From: Takakia lepidozioides
Lineage: Eukaryota > Streptophyta > Takakiopsida > Takakiales > Takakiaceae
Direction of reading: 5' to 3'
Assembly: GCA_030704615.1 (NCBI GenBank)
Contig: CM060734.1
Location: 54,948,042 to 55,012,041, forward strand
DNA: 64,000 nt
Shown here: in pieces, positions 21,692 to 31,948 of the stretch
Position numbering within the stretch: position 1 is the stretch's first letter
How the letters are laid out: each line of letters opens with the position of its first letter
Translations under genes and position numbers: made by a program
The notes under the pieces: generated by a model
What the model saw: the letters and a program-made list of their open reading frames with translations, nothing else
What the model was told of the DNA's origin: nothing
The model's database searches: none

Positions 21692-22496
21692 ATGTCGCCC
21701 GTGGGGACCGTATCTCCCTTCTTCCCAATTTTAGTTCGCAAGTGAATGTAATCAAATTGGCATCAGAGTTAGGCGACTTAGATTGGACAGAAATTGCCCT
21801 TCCAGAGGCTTTTGTGAAGAGAGTACCAAGGGCGGAATATATTCGTAATCGTTGCGTCCAGATTCAAAGCGCCCTCATCCGACTGCCGTGGACTCAACAA
21901 CTTTGCACATTTCTTTTGATCTGCCAATGCAAAAGAAGCTCAAAGACAAAGCATTGGAGGATTCAGATGGGCCTACGTTCAGTGCTTATGTAGTGATCAG
22001 TGCACATGTCTGGAGGGCCATTTTTCGTGCTCGATTGCTTGCAGATACGGAGGAAACTCGGAAAACATGAAGTCTGAATCTTCCTGCAGTCACTTTGCAG
22101 CATCCTCAGGCATTCTGAAGTTTATTTCTATTGTGCCATCGGTGTGCTTTGGTGTGAAACTGACAATATTTCGAGGGGCCCTCTTGGAGAATACAATAAT
22201 GTTGGCAAAAGCAGATCCCCATCCGAAGTCAAGCTGTTCAGGACCTGGGAAGCGAACCGAAGCAGCTGTCCTCACATCAGTCGTTGAAGGTCGGAAATCA
22301 CAGATAAAGACCCATTCATTTTTCTCTTTCTCCATCATGGTTAAAACAGACTTGATGTTCTGAGCGGTGAGATCTGCAATCGTCCTGTTACCCAGAAGCT
22401 CTCTCACGGTGGTGACTGCCACTGCGTCAAAAAACTGCATTTCCAAAATAATTCTCAAGGAGCTCTAGCCACCTTTTCCGTCAATCGACGTTATTT
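21692..22496. pseudogene. BAHD fragment, copy 2, second half inverted
   Basis: 21692-22062 is a forward copy of about 15863-16245, beginning at 'gtcgcccgtggggacc'. 22063-22490 is the reverse complement of about 16232-16690, so DFGWG is read on the minus strand here. The forward 3' flank resumes at about 22497 ('gtctcatctgtcacc'). Copy 2 also lacks 33 bp present in copy 1 after 'ELLG'. No functional product is possible. Confidence 0.9.
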
Positions 22497-23245
22497 CCGT
22501 GTCTCATCTGTCACCGTTGTCCACCGCTCTACACGAAGAAACAAACCAACAAACGCATAAAATGCATTCGGCCCTACCCTAGCTTCTTAGATTTGTGTCT
22601 TTGAAATAGAACAACATTGCGTTGGTAGGTTTGTAGCACATATATCAGGGGACCTTGTTTGTTTCTACCCTGGTGTACCGTCTCACAGTCTCTGTGTGTT
22701 TCTTTTAATTAGACCTTCTAAGTTGTCGATATGCCCCTCTCAGGTTTTACAGGGGTAGGCATCATGTATCCAGTCCTCAATCGTTATAAGACACTTTCTA
22801 CAAACATACTCATTAACATGCAGAGTCCGCCACAGTGCTGATGCCTAAATCCACCATGCAGCCAAAATGCTCAATGGCAGGGGTGAGGCCATAAGCAAGG
22901 CTCATGGAATCAAAGTGGTGGTGGTCTTCATATTATGCAAACTTTCTGGTTTCTTGATTGGGAGACTACCTAATTGGATTACTATGGCCCATCTTAAGCG
23001 AAGTTGGCATTGCCTATGGTTCACAACCACGCAGACATGCGAGTGTGATCCCTCAAAGGCTTGCACATTACATAGGAGTGGCAACCCCAAAATCCGTGGT
23101 TTTACAGTATCTTGTGATGACAATGCCCTCAAGGGTATCAGAGCCAAAGGAGGAGCAATAAAGAAGTAGATTTTCTCTCTTTATTCACATATACCATAGT
23201 TTGGTCTAATTGTGTTGATCCACTGTATTCACTGTTTGTACTGTT

Positions 23246-24332
23246 TCACCAATAATCACCACAAGAACAAACCCCATCTTCAAAGTGGTGAAAGTGGTTA
23301 GCTTCCCGTACAACAATTGTTTGGCCAACAATCTTTGAGATGAACTTGGTGGCGGTGTGGTATTCGCCACACATCCGAACATTTTTTATGACACGGAGAG
23401 ATGACGGAGAGGCATCCCAGGGGCTGTGTTGATCAGCATAAAACCGATGGCCAGCTTCTCACTATGGTGGCAAAGAGAAAATCTTTTTTGCTCCTCCCCC
23501 ACATCATGCAATACAAAGCGCGTGTCAAGTACATACCCTGCCTCCTTCATCTCCCCAAACAATCTTCTTAACTCAGCATGGATTTCCTCAATTTTTGGAT
23601 GCAATTTGTCATCTACGACAAAGGTGTGCACCATGTTGCCAACCTCAATGCAGCAGCGACCTGGGTCCTTTCTAACCCCTCTGACCTTCATCATTTTCTC
23701 ACCTTTGCAGTATCGTCCCACCTGCCAGTTGTGGCATAGATGTTTGATAGCACCTGTACATAAGTTGCGGCGTCCTATTCATCACACTTGAGAAGAGATG
23801 TTGTTGCACGTTCAACCGTCTCCACATTGCGATGAATTCTATAGGCACCAAGCATTGCCCTCCACACCACAACATTTGGTTTCATTGGCATTTTGTTAAT
23901 GAAGCCCTCTGCCTCATCCCATTGCCCCGCACGGCCAAGAAGGTCCACCATGCATCCAAGTGCTACACTGCTGGAGTGATGCCATGATCTTGACTCAGGA
24001 GTTGAAGTAGTATCTGCCTTCATCCACTACGCCAGCATGCCTTCATGCAGAAGGAATACCTATAAAAGTGATGATGTCCAACTTCAAGCCTGCCACGCAT
24101 TTCTTCCACCAGTTGTAGGGCCTCCATATCACAACCATGTTGGGCATATCCTGTGATCATTACATTCCATGACCACAGATCTCGTTCAACCATATTTTCG
24201 AGCACTCCCTTTGCATCTTCGATGCTCCCGCCTTTGGCATACATGTCCACAAGGGTGTTATCCAAAATGATATCTTGGACAATTCGAGCTTTGATGATGT
24301 CGCCATGGACTTCTTTGCCCTTTTCCAAGGCT
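23246..24332 (-). pseudogene. PPR-DYW pseudogene, copy 2, with full-length DYW domain
   Basis: Duplicate of the 17.5-18.4 kb block. It keeps the whole DYW domain: 'HPKIEEIHAELRRLFGEMKE', 'FVLHDVGEE', 'HSEKLAIGF', then in another frame '[20 protein letters not shown]' and the terminal CSCGDYW* at 23248-23246. An 11-bp tandem duplication (ctctccgtcat, near 23395-23415) shifts the frame between these halves. The PPR part runs from MVDLLGRAGQWDEAEGF back to 'GKEVHGDIIKARIVQDI' and stops at about 24332, where the Mutator-like terminal sequence begins. It keeps DNA that copy 1 lost, so it did not derive from copy 1 in its present state. Confidence 0.88.
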
Positions 24333-24487
24333 GCCGCGGGTACTGCGCCCGTGGGAGCAGCGGACGCAGTTGGGCGACCGCGCCCGGGGGGGGGGTCGGG
24401 TGGGGGGGAGCCGGATGTCCGTGCGCGGGGCCCATCGGCCAGCTCGCGCGTGCGCCATAACGTCCCAATTACTGTAAAATGAAAGGC
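24333..24487 (-). repeat. Solo right-hand TIR of a Mutator-like element
   Basis: On the minus strand the end starts gcctttcattttacag, followed by a GC-rich stretch with 'gatgggccccgcgcacgga'. It corresponds in order to the terminal repeat of the 47873-58090 element (gcctctcattttaag ... gtgggccccgcgcatgga). Confidence 0.8.
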
Positions 24488-27400
24488 GTGTTATGTTGCA
24501 AAATTCAGACTTTGCATTACATAATAACAACTTTGCAAATTTTAGTATCCAAATTGAAGCAAGCTTAGTTAAAAGAAGATTGATTGCAATCCTCATCGTC
24601 AAATAAACCAGCATCTGCAATGAGGTCCTCATATTCATCAATCAAATTGTCTTCCGACAAAAAAAAAATCCTTGATCCCGCACGAAACCACCTTGTAATC
24701 CGTCCGCACATCATCCAGCCAATTCTTTAAAATAAAGAATAGGGTCAGGCCACCCTATGTGTGGTAAGAAATAGTGGCGGCCCTTGGGGTTGGACATACC
24801 CTCCCTGACATGTGCACCCTCTTACCATGACCCCTCACATAACGTGCACCTAGCCAATTTCCTATTCATACCATGGTATAGTCCATGTTTTTGCCCATAA
24901 TACGGGTATGCACCTGGGTATTGCCAGCCGGTCCGGTTATCAACCATAGTATTGGAATCGCCAATACCAGCAGGGTCGGTTATTAACCCCTAATGGACGA
25001 GGCGACCCGTTTCGGGTCACATCAGGGTGGCTACAGAATTCATCCAGGATGTAACTTCGTCGGATGACCTCGGATGAAAAAAATTTCTGAACAAAAGTTG
25101 TGCGCCTTGATGTCATGCACCTTCCTGTCTTTATGGCACCCTAAAATAATAAATTCCCTGCCGTCAGTGATTTTCTTAGTGTGCAGGGGTACCCAAAATT
25201 GGGTGGTTCAGGGCCCTCCGGCACCTTTGACCTGGTGACGTGGCAGGCTAAAGGGGTGAGGGGGCGATCAAAAGTCGGCGATGGGTTTACGCATGGGGCT
25301 GCATGTCCGCCCGTGCGGACACACCCAGGCACCCGAAATAATGATGATGACGGGCCCGGCAGGTGGCGGGAGCGGCGGGGTATCTTCCCGCGCACAGTCT
25401 CCAGCCTTCCTTGCACCTTGCTTACGGGCATTTCTCTCGATTGTCGCTGCTCTGTGTTTTAGCTGCGCTTGTTTTTGCTATTTGTTGCATGCAAGTGATT
25501 CGCAGGGGGGGCTTCTATGTGTGCTCATTATGAGCGCAGCTCGAGCTGCACAGCCACACATTTTCCATGCAGGAAACCGGCTGGAGCTGTTCCATTTTGC
25601 GAAATATGGCCTTCGAACTTGATCTTCCTGCTTTTTGTGCATTGACGATGCTGTTAGGGTTCAATTTGGAGGCGTTGCTGCTTTACTGTCTGCCGTCACA
25701 GATGCTAATGCGCGCTGTTTTTGTATGTGTGCTGCATTTCTGTATCTTCATCTCGCTTGTTTTCTACATAGGCTTCCATTCATTGGGGTGATCAGTTGGG
25801 GTGATCTGTGTGGGTTAGGGAATGGATGGTGATGAGGTTGAAGTGGTGGGGCTTCGCACGGTAATCTGTTTGCCAACTCTAATTCTGAAAACTCCTTGTA
25901 AAATATTTTAGATTCAACTAATCTTCCATTATCTGCTAATGTGATTAACTTCTTCAGTGCTTTGATCACAGGGACCCGATTTGAAAACAACGGTCACTGA
26001 CGTGGAGATGTTCAAGAAGCAACTATATCAGGGTCAGGTATGTGCTTTTCACGTTGTTTGCAGCTATGAATACTTACAACTGCTGTTCTCACATAGGTCT
26101 TGAAGGCTGAATCAGCCTCAATTTGACAGGAGCCTGATGAATCTGCTTCTGATGTTTGATCTGTAGGTGCCACAGTCTGTGCAGACGATAATATTTATGT
26201 CCAATTTCTATGGATATCCCTGGAGATGCAAGCATTCAATAAGCTACTGGTGCCACAGAACCCTAACTTGATGGAAATATTCCTTGTACAGAGGGTGCCA
26301 GAGGGCTTTTCCAAGAAAGGCAGACATCTAGCAAGACGTCATTTTTGTATTAAATGAAATCATGCATTTGTGTGTTTATTCACTCACTTGATTATATGGC
26401 ACCCTTGTTTCAACAGTCTCATCTTGTGTGATCCTGTAGTCAGCCGCTTACTCTGTTGATGGGTAGGTGAAGTGGCATCATACTCTATGCCTGCTTTGGC
26501 AGGAGTCAACTTTTCTTTTTGCTTGAGGTTTGAGTGTGGTACTAAAAGCAACAACTGTCCATTTTCATGTTACTTTGATTGCTTTTCCAAATCAGGTTCA
26601 TTATGTGTTATATATGTTTCTATACAGGGCAACGATTTGCACTCTGGGAGGGAGGTTGAACAGTGGGTGCTGGGGTGGTTTCCAAGCTTCTGGGCTGATG
26701 TCACTTCAGCCATATGCTTCCAGTAATAGCCCTTTGATCACAGTAGTAACTATCAAATTAGTGACAATATCCAGCAGAGGCACCACTTGTCCTGCATGGT
26801 CATGCAGGTAAATCATAAACCAGCTATTTGCAGTGAATTTCAGGCCAGCACCGTTTCTTCATTTACGAGAGAGAGCTAGGGTTTTCAGTATCTTTTGTCA
26901 TTTGTCTTGGACCTCCACATACAAATAAACGGGGGTGAGATCAACAACTAGCTTCACCCCGGAGTGTTCCTTTTGTGAGAGAGACATCTGTCCCTGTAGA
27001 CAACAGAAGAGACAATTGAGAACAAGCTTTGAAGCGATAGGGATATGCATATAACGTGTACAAATTCATGCATATCGCAGGCAGTCGTGACATTGGAAGA
27101 GAGCTCAGACGGTTGGCAGTTGGGCAGTTGGTTACTTATAGGTTCGCACGATGAAAAGAAGGGCATGCCTTCGCGTTCGTCGGGTGCTTTGTTTCGGGTG
27201 CCCGTCAATTCCCCATAAATCGATGACGTAGCCCGATTTTTTGGGCCGGGATCCTCTGCCGGCTCAGGCATGAGTTCCCCGGAATTTGGATTCAAGTAGA
27301 AATTGGCCCAAATGGAAATCTATGCATGTAGATTGGTTAGAATGCTTCCAAATTTTTTATGGTAGTGAGTTTCCAAGCAAGGAACAATATGACCAGAGGA

Positions 27401-27954
27401 ATTGACATTGTGATAAAAATTTGGACACATTTGAGGCAGATTTGGGGTCAATTGTAATGGAGACCGTTTTTGACCCACCAATTTTCCCATACAAAGCAAC
27501 CCTCATGTGGTTTTGGAATTTGGTTCTGGAATTTTGGCCCAAGGTGCTCTACATGCCACGCAATTAGAATTTGGGTATGCTGTATCAATGAAAAATCATT
27601 TTGCCAGGCCAATTGCTTGGTCAAGCCATTTTTTCACTCCAAAACTAGAGCACAATAAATATTTACAGCTTGCATTTTTGTTGTAATTTTTGTAATGACA
27701 CGGTGAAATCACTTGAAATTCTTACAGCGGGTTCCTGAAGTAGGTAGGATTACTTTCATTCGGTTCATCCCCCTGGACGTTTGTCAAATGTGAGATATGC
27801 CCTCAAACATGAGGGCATGTTCCGTTTTGGAATGGGCCCACCAAAAACAAGCTGGTCCATTAGGGGCATAGTATTACAAAAGCCAATACCAATAGGGTCC
27901 CTTATTCAATACCCTGGTTGATACCCTGCCAGACCCTATATTGAGGCCAACACT
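24488..27954. other. Gene-poor interval, no supported gene
   Basis: A GC-rich island lies at 25200-25430. Around 25972-26036 there is a short exon-like segment reading 'VTDVEMFKKQLYQGQ' between AG and GTATGT. I cannot connect it to neighbouring exons or name a family. The words 'gccaataccag.agggtc' recur near 24960 and 27880, hinting at an old dispersed repeat. Confidence 0.4.
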
Positions 27955-28690
27955 GGTACAAACTACAAACTTAGTGCGCTCATCCCCGCTTTCTCAACAT
28001 GTGCTGCTGTATGGTAATCTATGATGTAAGCAAAGGGAGCGAAGGATCGCACGCGGTAGAGGCGACGAAGAGGACAAAGGGGATGACAGTTGAGCAACCG
28101 TCTAGGTCTGATTAGGGGATGTGGGAGGATGAATATCGTGAATATCATTTATTCATCCTTTCTATTCATTCACTTTCATTTATTTTGGGAAGGGGCCGTG
28201 AGAAACTTTTAAGTCAGAAATAAATAGAAATTTTGATTTGTTAAACATATCATCCATGAGTGCGTCCGTCAGGGTGCCTCTCATTCATCCAAATTCATCC
28301 ATGGGGTCGTCTCTCTCGCCTATCGTCGCTTGAAGGGTAGCCATGCAAGCTGTGCGACGATAAGCGTCACAAAACAACCGAGCCAAGCCACATGGCCCCC
28401 CGAAAGCTCTTGCATCTTCCCGAACAAGTCTTGCGCTTGCGAATTAGCCCCCCAATCTGACTTCAAATTTTTGGTGAAGCCCATGAGGAACATACCGATC
28501 ACAGCAACTGAGAGCAGGAACCTCACAGCCAGGAGCACCACAGACGTCTGCATTCATGATCATATATGTGAGTGATCAAAAGAAGCAATTCGGGGAAGTG
28601 ATGCTGGGAGAATGCGGCGCAGAAAGAAATATTTAAGGCTGATCTTAATATGCCAACAAGCTGTCATCCTGACTCACGACTGTAGCTCGA
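27955..28690 (-). repeat. Inverted partner of the block at 4385-5375
   Basis: Homologous over its full length to 4385-5375 in opposite orientation. It lacks the ~250-bp internal segment of that copy and contains an intact small reading frame (28553-28320). Confidence 0.8.
28320..28553 (-). CDS. Small two-transmembrane protein, 77 aa, unknown function
   Basis: An intact 77-codon frame. Residues about 4-25 (SVVLLAVRFLLSVAVIGMF) and 54-72 (HVAWLGCFVTLIVAQLAWL) are hydrophobic and look like two membrane spans. They are joined by a polar loop with DWGANSQAQDLFGKMQ, and the chain ends KRR. I do not recognise the family. A second copy at 4.5 kb is frameshifted, and differences between the copies include many third-position changes, so it could be a real small gene or part of a dispersed repeat. 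No splice sites are needed to make the frame. Confidence 0.45.
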   Translation of the reverse strand: MQTSVVLLAVRFLLSVAVIGMFLMGFTKNLKSDWGANSQAQDLFGKMQELSGGHVAWLGCFVTLIVAQLAWLPFKRR

Positions 28691-28943
28691 GTCTAGAATA
28701 TAAGGCGGCGCCTGCTCTTGAAAGGGAAAATCTTCTGAACATCTCTTCCATATATAAAAATGTTCTAGCCTTTTGCAATGCTCCTCTTCAGGGTGTCCCC
28801 AACTTCCTAAGATCCCGGTGGATGTGGGCGAACTTAGGTTCTCACTTCTCACCTGGGGGACAAAAACTAGAATGGGAGGGATAGCCTGCTACAGCTTATA
28901 CACAAAGGTTTTGAATCGCCCAAAAGGTCAGATGATGGACTGC

Positions 28944-30104
28944 TCATACCTGTCTGCTGTTCACTTGGTCGTTCTGTTTGAGGGTCTTCACGAAATCGGA
29001 CAATGCTTGAGATTGCTCCAACATTACTCTGTCTATCATAGCCATTTGGCTTTTTTCGAGTTGTTGGACCATAGCTCCGAATGCAATTAAGGCACTAACG
29101 ATGTTGGGCTCCTCGGGAAATCGCCTACTTGAACACTCACCCTTACGTTTCCTTAAAGTGGGATTTCCTGCAACTCTTAGTATAGCAGCAATGACAGACT
29201 TGGTGCTTCGGTTGTCTAGAACTTGTTTCTCAGTCTCTTTATCAGATGGAGCAGTCGGTCTTCGCTTTTGTTTTAAGCAAAAATTGGATTCACTGCGAGG
29301 GGTTATAGCGGGTGAGGGTCTCTCTTTTGGGAACAATTTCGTTGTTCTTGTTCTTAGTCCCCCCTTTTGATTGTGGAATAAGGCTTCCTCTTCCTCTTTT
29401 GGCAAGGTCACGTGGAAATGAGCTCTGACTCCTTCCATGCTTGGCCGCTCTTCCTCGAGATCTCCACTACGATTTGATTCATGCCCGCTGGTAGTCGATT
29501 CTATTTGCTCATCATCGATAGCAGGCCTGTCCAAACCTGCAACATTATTCTTCGGGGTGTCTCCAAGATTTGCGTCCAGTAAGTCGTACCACTCCCAACT
29601 ACTGCGAGGGAAATCTTTATTCCCCACCTTTTCTCTGTAATACCGCTTTTTCAAAGACTTCACCTTCTGTCTGCATTGCAAGGCACCCTTGGCCTGCTTT
29701 GTACCACCACATCTGGCACTCACTTCTGCCGAAACTTGACACCAATGCTTCGTAGTCAATTTGCGCTTGTCAACAGCATTGTACTTTTCGTCCCATGAAG
29801 TTAACAGTGACGAGACTGCACATGGGCTCCAATCCTCATTCTGTAACTCCATCTCGTTCTCACCTTGTATACAGTATCTTCCGGGCCCAGCACCGGCCTC
29901 ATTCCATTCATCGTAATTCTCCATAATCTCTCCACATTTTTGTGTCAAGCAGCTGGATATGGGCCCAAAATCTGACTCGTTCCATTCTGCTTCTTTCTCG
30001 TCTTCTTCTTTAATCCCTTTTTGAGATAACTTGGTACTAATTATGTGCCCATACTCGATATGATCCGTCGCTGTACTGCTACCTCCATCCATCGAAACAA
30101 TCAC
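28944..30104 (-). CDS. Trihelix transcription factor, SIP1/ASIL-like, single exon
   Basis: 386-residue intronless protein, expected in the nucleus. Residues about 91-182 form a trihelix (Myb/SANT-like) DNA-binding domain with the spaced Trp residues W92, W104, W121 and W170/W172, the 'QCRQKVKSLKKRYYREK' third-helix segment and a final 'DLLDANLG'. This pattern is typical of the SIP1 subfamily. N-terminal residues 30-70 are acidic. The middle (185-320) is polar and probably disordered. The C-terminal ~50 residues (ALIAFGAMVQQLEKSQMAM) can form an amphipathic coiled coil, as in SIP1 proteins. It is divergent from the AGPase gene starting 1.85 kb away. Target genes cannot be inferred. Confidence 0.88.
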   Translation of the reverse strand: MIVSMDGGSSTATDHIEYGHIISTKLSQKGIKEEDEKEAEWNESDFGPISSCLTQKCGEIMENYDEWNEAGAGPGRYCIQGENEMELQNEDWSPCAVSSLLTSWDEKYNAVDKRKLTTKHWCQVSAEVSARCGGTKQAKGALQCRQKVKSLKKRYYREKVGNKDFPRSSWEWYDLLDANLGDTPKNNVAGLDRPAIDDEQIESTTSGHESNRSGDLEEERPSMEGVRAHFHVTLPKEEEEALFHNQKGGLRTRTTKLFPKERPSPAITPRSESNFCLKQKRRPTAPSDKETEKQVLDNRSTKSVIAAILRVAGNPTLRKRKGECSSRRFPEEPNIVSALIAFGAMVQQLEKSQMAMIDRVMLEQSQALSDFVKTLKQNDQVNSRQV

Positions 30105-31948
30105 CGCGTCTTCTAAGTTCTTAACTAGTAAGTTCTCTCTAAATTCACCAGGGTCTCAGTGTTTTCATGAATGTAATTCACAGCTCATTGTTGGTAGCTG
30201 TACTCTGTGTGTGTGATGATCAGTACCAACCGCTTACAGGGTTTCTTTACGCTTAGATCTTTGGTAGTCCAATGTAAAGCTACATCTCAGCAAATCGCAC
30301 TACTGGGGCATCCCCCCACCCTCTCACTGTTTCCATGAATGGGATTCAACCTTAGCTTTCAGGAGAACCACTCATGACTGCGTCTTCAGAATGTGTGCGT
30401 GGTGGCTACCACCTTGTTCTCGATCTATACACTAGAAAAGGTCTTAACTTCAAGCACTGGAGAGTTGCTTTCTGGAGAGCACCTTGCAGTGGAGACGATT
30501 GAGGAAGAGGAGATCTAACCTTTGAGAAGTCCCCCCTATATCTCGCCAGGCCTTTTCAAATCTTCGACCCCTTCACCAGATCTGCAGACATGCTCCCTCT
30601 CCGCAAGGTCGGCAGGTGGAGTGACAGACCAGTCAGGAGAGGGAGAAGGTACGAGCGGCAATTTTTATTGGCAAACGATATGGGATATATCATAATTAGT
30701 ATTCGTTGATGGTAGCACGGTTCCCTGAACGGAATAAGGTCGGCATTCGCCTCAAAATCCACTCTTATATCGACACATGGCGACAGCTTATAATGGTAAG
30801 TCCTGCCTCAGGAGCTGAGGTGGCAGCACGAGAACTCTGTTCGGAACACGTTGACTGCTCCATGTGTAACCTTCCTTACTAGTGTCTCTTTTCCTCTTCG
30901 TGTCCTCCGGACAGTTCTCGCTGCAGGACACTCTTCACGCGTTCTTTCCGCTCCAAGTTTGCTGTGATCGAACACTCCCTAGCTGTTTTCCTGTTTGTTT
31001 CTTGATTCATGTTGTGACCACTATCGGAGTTCTTGCAATTTTCGCGGGTGTTTTTTCGTCCACCTCATGTTGTCTACAATTCTTCTCTCTTGAGGATGTC
31101 CAATCGTTTTCTTTCTTAATCGCTGCATGTCGTTTTCATGTTGTGACCTCTACTGGAGTTCTTGCATTTTTCCAGGTTGTTTTTTCGTGTCTGTTTTCCA
31201 CTTCGTATTGTCTACAAGTCTTCTCTCTTGAGGGATCTCATTTTCTTTCTTTGAGTGTCATGTTAGTTGATCATATTCCCGAGCTGATTTGCTTCTTTAC
31301 TTGATTTCTCGATACTGTTCTCATCCTGAGACCTCAGTAGTAGTTCGTGCATTTTGTGTGCTGTCGTTGAAGTGATCGCTTGTTACTGTGCCGGTTTGAC
31401 GTGCGGATTCTCTCAACAATCTGTATTTCCGGGCGATTTTGTGTCTCTTTTCCTCTTCGTTTTGTCTGCAATTCTCTCTTCGGTATAGCATTTTCAGCTG
31501 TCGCTGCATTGTTTAAGCTCCATGTCAGTGTGATCAAATACTCCCGAGCTGGTTTTCACGTGAGATCCTTCATTTCCCGATATCGTTTCATCGTGTGACT
31601 CCTATCGAAGTTCTGGCATTTTGTGTCTCTCTGCTAGTACGATAAAGTACTCCCTTGTAACTGAACTGGTTTGATGTGTGCTTTCTCTTGTTTTGAGAGT
31701 ACTAATCTTCATTTTATTTACCGGATGCTTTTTCCAACCTGTGAGCTCTACCAAAGCTTTGGCATTTTGTGAGGCCTGTGCGTGTGCGCTCTAATCTTTT
31801 ATAAGTGCTGACATCGTGGCTTGATGAGCCTTTTGTCTTGTTTCGTTCTACAATCCTGGTCTCTGGATACCTTCTCTTTATTCTCCCTCTGAACATAGCA
31901 TTATATTATCTGTGAGTGTGGTCAACTACTAGACTCTGTTAAGCAGGC
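30105..31948. promoter_or_regulatory. Shared upstream region with degenerate tandem repeats before the AGPase start
   Basis: Between two divergent genes. From about 30964 to 31790 several degenerate units repeat the words 'gtgatc.aa.actccc.agctg', 'tgac.tctat.g.agttcttgcattttg' and 'ttttcctcttcgt.ttgtctgcaattct'. Clear 'gttcttgcattttg' copies lie near 31030, 31155, 31340, 31610 and 31760. The stretch is pyrimidine-rich and may be promoter and 5' leader (possibly with a leader intron). I can see no defined TATA box. Confidence 0.5.

Larger units (their letters stand above)
20395..24487 (+). mobile_element. Mutator-like fragment enclosing a captured BAHD-PPR block (Pack-MULE-like)
   Basis: 20395-21691 is homologous to 48229-49535 of the complete Mutator-like element. 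24333-24487 is homologous to that element's right terminal inverted repeat and ends 'aaaatgaaaggc'. Between them lies a copy of the neighbouring BAHD/PPR block. I find no left TIR and no target-site duplication, so the left end is missing. The next nine bases outside the right end are gtgttatgt. Confidence 0.75.

Noticed and set aside
25181-25832. Overlapping open frames in a GC-rich island
   Set aside because: Several frames are open at once, as expected from base composition; no motif or splice pattern supports a gene.
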